Both the position numbers and the translations under genes were made by a program. The notes beneath the pieces were generated by a model. The model saw only the letters and a program-made list of their open reading frames with translations. It was not told the origin of the DNA and searched no databases. Of a stretch of DNA of 64,000 nt, positions 53,930 through 64,000 are shown one piece after another. The first letter of the stretch is position 1; every line of letters begins with the position of its first letter. The stretch is taken from assembly GCA_024291935.2 (NCBI GenBank), contig CM044315.1:78226385-78290384 (forward strand), given 5' to 3'. Source of the stretch: Okapia johnstoni. Its lineage: Eukaryota; Chordata; Mammalia; Artiodactyla; Giraffidae.

Positions 53930-54560
53930 CACATGTAATAAAATTCCTTTTAAAGTGCACAGTGTAGCAGTTTTACTACATTCACAAAGTTGTGCAACCA
54001 TCACCACTATCTACTTCCAAAACATTTTTATCACTCAAAAAAGAAACTGCACCTGTGAACGGTCATTCCTCCTTCCCCTCTCTCCCAAAACTCTGGCAAT
54101 CACTAATCTACTTTCTGTTTCTATGGAATCACCCATTCTGGACATTTCATAGAAATGGAATTATACAATATGTGACCTTTTGTGCTCTAGTTTGTTTTTA
54201 AACTTCACCTAAGAAAATGCCAAACTGTTTTTGCAAAATGGATTACCAATGTATGGTTCCACCAGTAATGCTTAAGAGTTCCCATTGCTTCATATACTTA
54301 TCTACATCTGGTTCTGTCATTTTAATTTAAGCCACGTTTGATGGTAATAGAATGGTATTTCACTGTGATTTTATTTTACATTTCCATAATAACCAATGAG
54401 ATTAAAGTATCTTTTCACATATTTATTGGCCATTTAGATTGCTTTTGTGAACTACCTGTTCAAGTCCCTTGACCATTTTTCAATCATATTATCTTTTTAT
54501 GTCCTTTACAAAAAGCTCCCTTTATCCATTACCAATTCTCTTTCTGTCCTTTTAAAAAAT
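53930..54560 (-). mobile_element. Old L1 3' end, inverted
   Basis: The + strand is the complement of an old L1 3' UTR: 'cattcacaaagttgtgcaac', 'ctactttctgtttctatgga' and 'aatgagattaaagtatcttt'. Decayed. Limits approximate. Confidence 0.6.
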
Positions 54561-56364
54561 AAATATATTCTACTGTATATCTTCTAAAAGTTTAGTGTTT
54601 TGTTTTTCACATTTAAATCTACAATTCATGTATATCAAATTTTCATATGTGTACTTTAAATATCTTACCATTTTATCTATTAATTATACCTTACAAAAGC
54701 TGAAAAAAAAATTACAATTCACTTAGAATTGATTTTTCTGAAGTAAGAGCTAAGTCTTTCAATTTCCCCATATGAATGTCCAATTGTCCCAATGTTGCTG
54801 CTGTCATAAATCAAGTGGCCACATATATATGGATTTGTTTCTGGGATCTTCTTTCTACTTCCCCTAAATCTATTATTCTCTTCAATTTCATTTAAGGGTA
54901 TTATCACTCATTAATCATCCAAACAGGAAATCTGGAGACAATTAGTTTTAATCCCTGCTGATCTGACCGCATAACTTTTCCCATATTTATATATTTTCTA
55001 CATTTCTAGTACTCCCTTGCTTACATCTTGACAATGGCCAGGGCCTCTAACTGGTCTTTTAAAAATGCCAGCATATCTTTACTTTTGTATTCCCATACAT
55101 CCTGGACATACACTTAGTATAGCCCTTAACAATTAGGTGAAACTTGACTGTCCCTGTGGACACAGCTTTCCTTGCAGTTTTCTCAAGTAATGACTGCTTG
55201 CTTTCACCCTCCCCTTTGTACCACTGGGCCTTAAACATGGGGTAGTACCCTGCTGGCTCCTCATATTCTCTTCCAGGCACTCTCCAGCCCTACTTTTCTC
55301 TTGAAGTCAAGATTAATATATTGATGTGCTCATGCCAGTGTCTAAAAGGCATCTCAATACATTTAAGGGTTCCAAGGACCTGAGGTCCTGGAATCAAATG
55401 ACTGGTTTTGGGGGGATGTTTCTAGGTGGCACAGTAGAAAAACTGGTTTAGTACTTAGAGAGAAGGAAGAAGGAAACTAAAATTATGGCCCAAAGTCTAA
55501 GTATATAGTACAGGGCATATGTGACCAAGGAAGTTTAAAGGAGAAGCTCATTGGAAGATAGATTCAAAGAACTGAACGTCCTAAGAACTGAAAAGAACCT
55601 CAACATATGTGTATTCAAACTATCAAGAGTAACAGAGGAGTTAGAACTGAAGAGTAAAAGTGAGTCAAGAACTAAGATATTTACAGCTGCAATGGTGGTA
55701 TTTAATGATAAGTGATAGTATTTAATGGTATGAGATTCAAAGTTTTGGGGCACTAGGAAGAAGAGAGGGACAATACTGAAAACACGAGAACATCCACTCT
55801 CCCTTTCAGGCCCAGTGATCAGAGGTCAGGGGAGGGGTAAGACGGCAGCAGACAGCCAGTATTCTAACCCTTCCCTCTTCCCCAGGATTTCATTAGAACT
55901 AGACGGACAGACTGAGTCCAAACGGTACATTGGAAGACCTCATAGTCAGAGAGGGATGAGATAAAAGGTCAGAACAGGAAATGCTCAGAGATTTACAGGA
56001 ACTAGGTGTGTAGGAGACAGAAGGCTCAAATATCTGGGGGTTCCTGTCAGTCAGGGATAATGAAATCAGCCCATAGTGGATTCAAGACAGATAAGAGATG
56101 GGAAGACTGCAAGTGTTAGGGAGTAAAGAGGAGTGGGTTACTGGAGATTGCTCTTGACCCTGCATGACAGGGGCTGAAGGCTTAAGGAAGACACACTTTT
56201 AGTCCCACTATACCAGTTTAGAATCAGATGACATGGAACAAACATCATATACACACACCCACTGACCTGTTAATCTTACTCTGAAAATACGATTCAGCAA
56301 GTTCATGGCTACACATTTTTAGACAGTCTTTTTTTTCTCAGACAGTCTTTATGCATATATATAC

Positions 56365-56428
56365 TGGTATGCTGCAGTCCATGGGGTTGCAAAGAGTCAG
56401 ACACGACTGAGCGACTGAACGGATTGAC
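56365..56428 (+). mobile_element. Short Bov-tA/BovB 3' end fragment
   Basis: 'atgctgcagtccatggggtt', 'gcaaagagtcagacacgact' and 'gagcgactgaac' are the shared BovB/Bov-tA 3' end. Only about 64 bases. Confidence 0.75.
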
Positions 56429-56588
56429 TGATGCATATATACAAAAAGAATATGAAGAAGGATGTTTGTTGCAACACTGACTAAAATAGTGAAGAACTGA
56501 AAACAATCTAAATATTTGTGCTAGTTATCAATCAGATATTTCTAAAATTCACCCTTTAATACCTTCTCTGCCACAGAGGAGAGAGTCC

Positions 56589-57965
56589 CTTTCAGTTCAG
56601 TTCAGTTGCTCAGTCGTGTCCGATTCTTTGTGACCCATGGACTACAGCACGCCAGGTTTCCCTGTCCATCACCAACTCCTGGAGCTTACTCAACTCATGT
56701 CCATTGAGTCGGTGATGCCATCCAACCATCTCATTCTATGTTGTCCCCTTCTCCTCCCGCCTTCAATCTTTCCCAGCATCAGGGTCTTCCCAAACGAGTC
56801 AGTTCTTCCCATCAGATGGCCAAAGTATTGGAGTTTCAGCTTCAGCATCAGTCCTTCCAATGAATATTCAGGACTGATCTCCTTTAGGATGGACTGGTTG
56901 GATCCCCCTGCTGTCCAAGGGATTCTCAAGAGTCTTCTTCAATACCACAGTTCAAAAGCATCAATTTTTCGGCACTCACCTTTCTTTATAGTCCAATTCT
57001 CATATCCATACATGACTACTGGAACAACTATAGCTTTGACTATATGGACCTTTGTTGGCAAAGTAATGTCTCTGCTTTTTAATACACTGTCTAGGTTTAT
57101 CATAGCTTTTCTTCCAAGGAGCAAGTGTCTTTTAATTTCATGGCTGCAGTCACCATCTGCAGTGATTTTGGAGCCCAAGAAAACAGTCTTTGTTTCCATT
57201 GTTTCCCCATTTGTTTGCATAAAGTGATGGGACCGGAGGCCACGAACTTAGTTTTTTGAATGTTGAGTTTTAAGCCAGCTTTTTTACTCTCCTCTTTCAC
57301 TTTCATCAAGAGGCTCCTCAGTTCCTCTTCGTGTTCTGCCATAAGGGAGGTGTTATCTGCATATCTGAGGTTATTGATATTTCTCCCGGCAATCTTGATT
57401 CTAGTTTGTGCTTCATCCAGCCCAGCATTTTCCATGATGTACTGTGCATATAAGTTAAATTAGCAGGATGACAAAATATAGCCTTGATGTACTCCTTTCC
57501 CGATTTGGAACCAGGTTCATTGTTCCATGTCTGGTTCTAACTGTTGCTTCTTGACCTACATACAGATTTCTCAGGAGGCAGGTAAAAATTTAATTTAATT
57601 TAAATCTTAAATTGTCTCTTTAAGAATTTTCCCCAGTTTCTTGTGATCCACACAGTCAAAGGCTTTGGCGTAGTCAATGAAGCAGAAGTAGATGTTTTTC
57701 TGAAATCTTAAATTGTCTCTTTAAGAATTTTCCCCAGTTTGTTGTGATCCACACAGTCAAAGGCTTTGGTGTAGTCAATGAAGCAGAAGTAGATGTTTTT
57801 CTGGAAGTCTCTTGTTTTTTCTATGAGCCAATGGATGTTGGCAATTTGATCTCTGGTTTCTCTGCCTTTTCTAAAACCAGCTTGAACATCTGGAAGTTCT
57901 CAGTTCACGTACTGTTGAAGCCTGGCTTAGAGAATTTTTAGCATTACTTTGCTAGCGGGTGAGTA
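56589..57965 (-). mobile_element. BovB LINE, 5'-truncated and internally duplicated
   Basis: The minus strand carries the BovB 3' end through the RT region. The frame is broken: pieces read NLRYADNTSLMAEHEEELRS (57100-57435), LLGRKAMINLDSVLKSRDIT (56939-57220) and [15 protein letters not shown] (56690-56929). A 101-bp segment is tandemly duplicated at 57602-57803. YADN replaces the catalytic YADD. Confidence 0.92.
57602..57803. repeat. 101-bp tandem duplication inside BovB
   Basis: Unit 1 starts at 57602 and unit 2 at 57703, both with aaatcttaaattgtctcttt, and both run through 'tcaatgaagcagaagtagat'. Only a few substitutions separate them, for example cagtttcttg against cagtttgttg, and ggcgtag against ggtgtag. 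Confidence 0.93.
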
Positions 57966-58379
57966 GTCCTCCCTGAAATGACACTGTATGCTCCAGGCAT
58001 GCCCACACTAGTGTCCTGATGCCCTCTGCTTGCCTGGTTCACTCCTTGTACTCTCAGGTTTGTCTTCCATGTTGTTCCTGAAGGATATAATATACTCCAT
58101 GCCTCCTACCCTCTGTGCAGGCCTGGATACTGGCTGCTGTGCCAGTGTTCTGGAGAGCTGCCATGCTGATTGCTCAGTGGCGATGGCTGGTCTTCTTTTA
58201 TTGTCACAGTTTATAATTCTATTAAACTTCACCTGTTTAAATCACTGTGTGGTTTCTGTCTCCTGATTAGGCCCAGACTGCTATAACGTTCATCAATTAG
58301 AAAATTGATAAGAATGTCTTTGAAAGGCTCATTAATGGAACGGACACAGTTAAGCAAATAATCTCTGACCTTGAGTAAT

Positions 58380-58924
58380 GATACTAGAAATTTCCAAGAC
58401 TAAAAAGAAAGAGAGAAAAAAAAGACTGAAGTTAATAGAACAGAATATCCAAGAACTGTGGGACAACTACAAAAGGTGTAAGACTTGTGTAATGGAAATG
58501 ACAGAGGAAGAAATATTTGAAACAATAATGACTGAGAATATCCCCAAATCAATGTCAGACACCAAACCACAGATCCAGGAAACTCAGAGAACACAAAGCA
58601 GGATTAAATGCCAAAAAAACTACACCTAGCATACTATACTCAAACTTAGAAAAAAAATCAAAGACAATGAAAAAAAATCTTGAAAGAAACCAGATGGTAA
58701 AAAGACATTATCTGCAGAGAAGAAAAGAATTATATCCTACTTCTCAGACATCACGCAAACAAGGGAGTCGAGAGGAAAAAAACTCCACAAACCTAATATT
58801 CTGTACTCTACAATATTATTCTTCTTAAGTGAAAGAGAAACTAAGACTTTCTTAGACAATCAAACATTGAGGGAATTTATTGCCAACAGACCTACCTTAT
58901 AAGGAATGGTGAAAGTTCTAAGAG
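58380..58924 (+). mobile_element. Old L1 ORF1-region fragment
   Basis: Decayed L1 text: 'cagaatatccaagaactgtg', 'ggacaactacaaaaggtgta' and 'atactatactcaaacttaga'. It continues after the SINE at 58925. Confidence 0.7.
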
Positions 58925-59045
58925 AATTCCCTGGAAGCCAAGTGGTTAGGACTTGGACCTTTCATTGCCCTGGCTCAGGTTCAATCCCTGGTCAAGGAAC
59001 TAAGATCCTGCAAGCTGTGCAGTGTGGTGAGAAGAAAAAAAAAAA
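58925..59045 (+). mobile_element. tRNA-derived SINE with 13-bp target-site duplication
   Basis: Order 'aattccctggaagccaagtg', 'caggttcaatccctggtcaa' and 'ggaactaagatcctgcaagc', then an A tail. aaagttctaagag is present at 58912-58924 and 59046-59058. Confidence 0.92.
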
Positions 59046-59607
59046 AAAGTTCTAAGAGAAGTAAAATGATATAGGTCAGAAACTTGGACCTACATAAAAG
59101 AACACCATTAGAGATGAAATAAGTAAAGGCAAAATTAAAAATTTGATATCTTATATTTTTAATTCATTTAACAAATAACAGTTTGTTAAAAATAATAATA
59201 GCAAAAATGCATTTAACTATGTATTCATAAAAACTTTCTATCCATGTTTTTATGCTTATGGATATGTGAAATGAATGATTGCAATGAAACAAAGGATGAG
59301 GGGAGGAATTAGGATTATTTTGTCATTATAAGGAATTTACACTACTGTGAATCAGTATAATGTTTTTTGAAAGTGGATTTGGATCAGTTGTAAATGTATG
59401 CTGTAAAATCTAAAACATACACAGACACACAGAAAAAAGAAAGGACAATACAGCTGATATGCTAACAAAGGAGAGAAATATAAATCATATAAAGTGCTCC
59501 ATTAAATCCAGAAAAGAGTAGAAGACAAAAATAGGAAAAAAGATCACAGGCATAAGAATGTCTTTGACAATAAATGGAAAACAGCAGCAAAAATGGCAGA
59601 TACAGAC
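59046..59607 (+). mobile_element. Old L1 fragment (continuation)
   Basis: It continues the L1 broken by the SINE: 'cagaaacttggacctacata', 'aaagaacaccattagagatg' and 'aaagagtagaagacaaaaat'. No frame. Confidence 0.6.
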
Positions 59608-59613
59608 CTAACT

Positions 59614-59722
59614 GGAGAAGGAGATGGCAACCCACTCCTGTATGCTTGCCTGGAGAAGTCCATGGACAGTCCATAGGTTCGCAGAGAGTCGGACACAACT
59701 GAGCAACTTAACACACACAAAT
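59614..59722 (+). mobile_element. 5'-truncated Bov-tA SINE
   Basis: It starts mid-element at 'ggagaaggagatggcaaccc' and ends 'agtcggacacaactgagcaa', followed by 'cttaacacacacaaa'. The short direct repeat ctaact lies at 59608-59613 and 59723-59728. Confidence 0.85.
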
Positions 59723-59735
59723 CTAACTATATCAA

Positions 59736-60116
59736 AGAGTTGGACCATAAAGAAGGCTGAGCACCAAAGAACTGATGCTTTTGAACTGTGGTGTTGGAGA
59801 CTTTTGAGAGTCCCTTGGACTGCAAGGAGATCAAACCAGTCAATCCTAAAGGAAATCAATCCTGAATATTCATTGGAAGGACTGATGCTGAAGCTGAAGC
59901 TCCAATGCAAAGAGCCGACTCATTAGAAGAGACTCTGATGCTGGGAAAGATGAAGGTGGGAGAAGGGGGTGACAGAAGATGAGATGGTTGGATGGCATCA
60001 CTGACTCAATGGATATGAGTTTGAGCAAGCTCCAGGAGATGAAGGACACGGAAACCTGGCATTGCTGCAGTCCACAGGGTCACAAAGAATTGGACATGAC
60101 TGAGTGACTGAACAAC
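59736..60116 (+). mobile_element. BovB LINE 3' fragment with 11-bp target-site duplication
   Basis: It starts at 'agagttggaccataaagaag' in the late RT region and ends 'ctgagtgactgaacaac'. aactatatcaa flanks it at 59725-59735 and 60117-60127. Confidence 0.93.
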
Positions 60117-60127
60117 AACTATATCAA

Positions 60128-60351
60128 CACGAGCGTGCTAAGTCGCTTCAGTTGTTTCTGACTCTTTGCGACCTTATGGACTGTAGCCCACCAGGTTACT
60201 CTGTCCATGGTATCCTCCAGGCAGGAATACTGAAGTGGGTTGCCATGCCCTCCTCCAGGGGATTTTCTCGACCCAGGGATCAAACCCACAACTCTTACAT
60301 CTTCTGAATTGACAGGCAGATTCTTCACCACTAGCACCACCTCGGAAGCCC
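60128..60351 (-). mobile_element. Bov-tA SINE sharing the same target duplication
   Basis: The minus strand runs from 'gggcttccgaggtggtgcta' to 'actgaagcgacttagcacgc'. aactatatcaa is on both sides (60117-60127 and 60352-60362), so it uses the same target sequence as the neighbouring BovB, in opposite orientation. Confidence 0.93.
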
Positions 60352-60555
60352 AACTATATCAATAATCACCTTAAATGTTTATAGTCTGAATTAAAAAGAT
60401 TGAGACTGTCACATAGATTTTTAAAAAATAAAAACAAGACCCAACTAAGTGTAGTTTTACAAGGAAGCCTTTTAAAATATAAAGGCACATGTAAATTAAA
60501 AGCAAATGGATAGAGTAAAAGATCTGCTAACACTAATCAAAAGAATGTGGAAGTA
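60352..60555 (+). mobile_element. Old L1 fragment (continuation)
   Basis: 'aactatatcaataatcacct' and 'taaatgtttatagtctgaat' resume the L1 interrupted at 59608. The right limit is set by the next BovB. Confidence 0.6.
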
Positions 60556-61888
60556 AGTACATTCCCAAGGAAAAGCAGTGCTAAAGAATGTTCAAACTAC
60601 AAGACAATTGTACTCATTTCACAGGCTAGCAAGGTAATACTCAAATCCTTCAATTTAGGCTTCAAAAGTATTTGAATCAAGAAATTCCAGATGTACAAGG
60701 TGGGTTTAGAAAAGGCAGAGGAACCAGAGATCAAATTACCAAAATTTGTTGGATCATAGAGAAAGCAAGGAAATTCCAGAAAAACATCTACTTCTGCTTC
60801 ATTGACTATGCTAAAGCCTTTGAGTGTGTGGATCACAACAAACTGTAGACAATTCTTAAAGAGATGGGAATAGCAGACCATCTTACCTGTCTCCTGAGAA
60901 ACTTGTATGTGGGTCAAGAAGCAACAGTTAAAACCTTACATGAAACAAGTGACTGGTTCAAAATTGGAAAAGGAGTACAACAAGGCTGTGTATTGTTACC
61001 CTGTTTATTTAACTTATATGCAGGGTACATCATGCAAAATGCCAGGCTGGATGACTTACAAGCTGGAATCAAGATTGCCGGGAGAAATATCAGCAACCTC
61101 AGATATGCAGATGATACTACTGAAATGGCAGAAAGCAAAGAGGAACTATAAGAGCTTCTTGATGTGGGTGAAAGAGGAGAATAATAAAACTGGCTTAAAA
61201 CTCAACATTAAAAAACTAAGATCATGGCATCCAGTCCCATCATTCATGGCAAATAGAAGGGGAAAAAGGGGAAGCAGTGACAGATTTTCTCTTCTTGGGA
61301 TCCAACATCACTGAGGATGGTGACTGTAGCCATGAAATTAGAAGACGCTTGCTTCTTGGAAGGAAAGCTATGACAAACCTAGACGTGTATTAAAAAGCAG
61401 AGACAACACTTTGCCAACAATGCTCTGTCTAGTCAAAGCTATGGTTTTTCCAGTAGTCATGTACGGATGTGAGAATTGGACCATAAAGAAGAGTGAGCAC
61501 TGGAGAATTAATGCTTTTGAATTATGGTGCTAGAGAAGACTCTTCAGAGTTCCTTGGACAACAAGGAGATCAAACCAGTCAATCCTAAATGAAATCAACC
61601 CTGAATATTCATTGGAAGGACTGATGTTACAGCTGAAGCTACAATACTTTGGCCATCTGCTGCAAAGAGCGGACTCACTGGAAAAGACCCTGATGCTGGA
61701 AAAGACTGAAGGCAAAAGGAGAAGAGGACAGCAGAGTATGAGATGATTGGACAGCATCACTGACTCAATGGACATGAACTTGGGCAAATTTCAGGAGATG
61801 GTGAGGGACATGGAGGCCTGGTGTGCTGCAGTCCATGGGGTGTGAAGAGTCAGACACAACTTATCGACTGAACAACAACAACAACAAA
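60555..61888 (+). mobile_element. BovB LINE, 5'-truncated, frameshifted
   Basis: It runs from the RT N-terminal part ('tgctaaagaatgttcaaact') to 'ttatcgactgaacaac' plus (AAC)n. Broken frames read MGIADHLTCLLRNLYVGQEA and ISNLRYADDTTEMAESKEEL, with a stop shortly after YADD. The TAG within 'aacaaactgtag' and other lesions make it a dead copy. Confidence 0.92.
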
Positions 61889-62158
61889 TTTAATTGAAAA
61901 GAATTCACCTATCTGCTTTCAGATCACAGTAGAATTAAACTAGTAATCAATAAACAGAAAGACAACTGGGAAAACCCCCAAATATTTGAAGATTAAACAA
62001 CACAATTCAAAATAACACACAGGTCAAAGAAGAAATCTCAACAGAAATTTTAAAGTATTTTCAAGTAAATAAAAATGAAAATACAACTTATCAAGTTTGT
62101 GCAATGGGGTGAGGGAGTATGAGGTACACACTACTGGAAATAAGACAGGCTACAAGAG
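61889..62158 (+). mobile_element. Old L1 ORF2 fragment
   Basis: 'gatcacagtagaattaaact', 'agtaatcaataaacagaaag' and 'acccccaaatatttgaagat' are L1 ORF2 phrases. It breaks at the SINE. Confidence 0.7.
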
Positions 62159-62279
62159 GGATTTCCCTGGCAATCTGTGGTTAAGACTCTGGGCTTCCAC
62201 TGCAGGGAATGAGTTTGATCCCTGGTAGGGGAACTAAGACTGCTTATGATGCATGATGTGGCCGAATAAAAAAAGATAT
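62159..62279 (+). mobile_element. tRNA-derived SINE
   Basis: Order 'gggatttccctggcaatctg', 'gagtttgatccctggtaggg' and 'gaactaagactgcttatgat'. gctacaag flanks it at 62149-62156 and 62280-62287. Confidence 0.85.
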
Positions 62280-62366
62280 GCTACAAGGATGTATTGTACA
62301 ACATGGGGGAATATAGACAATATTTCGTAGTAACTGTAAATGGAGTATAACCTTCAAAAATTGAAT

Positions 62367-62495
62367 TTTAGGACTTCTCTGGCAGTCCAGTGATTAAGAT
62401 TCCAAGCTTCCAATGCAGGGAGTGTGCATTCAATCTCTGGTCAGAGAACTAAAATCCTACATGCCCATGCTGAATGCTGTAGCCCCCCCCACCAA
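62367..62495 (+). mobile_element. tRNA-derived SINE with 11-bp target-site duplication
   Basis: Order 'ggacttctctggcagtccag', 'gtgcattcaatctctggtca' and 'gagaactaaaatcctacatg'. aaaaattgaat lies at 62356-62366 and 62496-62506. Confidence 0.9.
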
Positions 62496-62506
62496 AAAAA
62501 TTGAAT

Positions 62507-64000
62507 CTTGATTAATTGATTAAGGAAGATTTAAGATTAATCACCTAAGCCTCTACCTTAAGAAGCCAGAAAAAGGGCAAATCAAATTTAACATAAGCAG
62601 ATGAAAAGAAAAAAATACTGGAGCAGAAATCAATGAAATTGGAAACAGGAAATCAACAGAGAAAATCAACAAAACCAAAAACTGGTTCTTTGATAAGATC
62701 CACAAAATGGACATGCCTCTAGCCAGGCTAACTAAGGGAGAAAACAGAGAAGACACAAGTCACTAACATCAAAACAGATGCTGTATTACTACAGATTCCA
62801 TGGGCATTAAGAGGATAACAAAGGAATATTATGCACAACTCTATGCCGACAAATTTGAAACCCAGATTTAAATACACCAATTACTTAAAGACAAAACCTG
62901 CCAAATCTCACACAAGAAGAAACAGACAATCTAGATAAGCTTGTATCTATTAAAAATTTAATCAACAATTAATAATCTCCTAAAACCGAAAGCAGCAGGT
63001 CCCAGATAGGTTCACTTGTGAATTCCATCAAACATTCAAAAAGAAATTACACCAATTCTCCACATTCTTTTCAAGAAGACAGAAATGGAGGGAATACTTT
63101 CTAACTTATTCTATGAGGCCATCATTACCCAAACACCAAAACCAGGCAAAGACATTGTAAGAAAAGAAAACTAAATACCAGTATCTCTCATGAACATGGA
63201 AACAAAATCTTCTGCAAAATATTAACAAATCCAATCCAACAATGCATAAAAAGAATTATACACCATAACTAAGAGAGTTTTAATCCTAGGTATGCAAGGC
63301 TAGTTCAATATTTGAAAATCAATTAATGTAAACCATTATACCAACAGCTAAAAGAGCAAAATCAAATGATCACATCAACAGATCAGAAAAAGCATTTGAC
63401 AAAGTCTAAAATCCATCTAGAAGAAAAATCTTTCAATAAATTAGGAATGGAAGGGAAGTTCCTCAATTTGATAAAGAACATCTACAAAAAAGTACAGCTA
63501 ACATTGATACTTAATGATAAGAAACTTTAAGCTTTTCTGCCAAAATCAGGAAAATGGCATGACTATATCTTCTCACCACTGCTTTTCAACATCATACTGG
63601 AAGTTCCAGCTAATACAATAAGCTAAAAAACAGGAATTAAAAAGTATACAGATTGGGAAGGAAGAAAGTATATAAACTGTCTTTGTTCACAGATGACATA
63701 ATGGCCTATGTAGAAAATCTGGGGGAAAAAAATCAACAAAAATCCTTCTGAAACAAGTAAGTGATTCTATCAAAGTTGCAGGATACAAGGTTAGTGTACA
63801 AAAGTCAACACTTTATACCATCAATGAACAAGTGGAATTTGAAATTAAAAATATTACCAATCACATGAGCATCCCCAAAATGAAATAGTTAGGTATAAAT
63901 CTAACAAGTTTTAAATGTACAAGATCTACATGAAGAAAATTAAAAAACTCAGATGAAAGATATCAAAGAAGAGCTACTTAGATGTAGAGAGTTTCCACAT
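62507..64000 (+). mobile_element. Old L1 ORF2 fragment running off the window
   Basis: A long decayed ORF2 reading: 'atcaacaaaaccaaaaactg', 'gttctttgataagatccaca', 'aagaaattacaccaattctc', 'atgaggccatcattaccc' and 'catcaatgaacaagtggaat'. There are many stops and no coding capacity. Confidence 0.8.

Larger units (their letters stand above)
38175..64000 (-). other. MAST2: Upstream MAST2 intron, repeat-dense
   Basis: This is inferred intronic because the next upstream exon was not found. It is AT-rich and mostly retrotransposon sequence. Stretches where I recognise nothing firm include 38.2-38.8, 39.5-39.8, 40.05-40.7, 45.4-46.3, 50.8-51.78, 52.6-53.1 and 55.0-56.3 kb. Part of 51.3-51.75 kb resembles an old interspersed repeat I could not name. 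Confidence 0.7.

Noticed and set aside
58008..58266. Frames of about 75 codons on both strands near 58.1 kb
   Set aside because: They have no motif and lie next to BovB and LTR-like sequence, so they are probably repeat-derived noise.

Overview
The window is nuclear DNA of a ruminant, most likely a bovid. The evidence is the repeat content: several BovB (RTE-type) LINE copies, many tRNA-Glu-derived Bov-tA/CHR-type SINEs and a ruminant-type L1 3' end. Species cannot be resolved by reading alone. There are no bacterial genes, CRISPR arrays, phage or operon structures.

Two protein-coding genes lie tail to tail. On the + strand is the last coding exon of PIK3R3 (p55-gamma regulatory subunit of PI3-kinase; 1037-1235), followed by a 3' UTR of about 3.5 kb that ends near two AATAAA signals at 4748-4767. 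On the - strand is the 3' two thirds of MAST2 (microtubule-associated serine/threonine kinase 2). I could place 23 coding exons between 38174 and the stop codon at 8745, with splice sites and phases checked by hand. They encode, in order: a Ser/Pro-rich N-terminal segment (38.1-29.4 kb), the MAST pre-kinase domain DUF1908 (27.1-22.9 kb), the kinase domain (20.0-14.2 kb), a linker (14.0-12.6 kb), the PDZ domain (12.0-10.9 kb), and a long Ser/Pro-rich tail (10.7-8.7 kb). The same neighbours converge at human 1p34.

The exon chain is phase-consistent at every junction except one. The exon at 22957-23058 ends on a codon boundary, but the next at 20300-20361 starts with two bases of a codon. The conserved exon that should lie between them, expected at about 130 nt, cannot be found in the 2.6 kb available. 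This is the most important anomaly in the window.

The right 26 kb (38.2-64 kb) lies inside an upstream MAST2 intron and is nearly all nested retrotransposons: old L1 interrupted by LTR-like elements, BovB copies (one with a 418-codon reverse-transcriptase frame), and SINEs. Target-site duplications can be read for many of them. The most striking is one short target near 59.6-60.4 kb that received three insertions. No new kind of biological system was found. The notable items are the missing exon, possible alternative splicing, and the insertion history.
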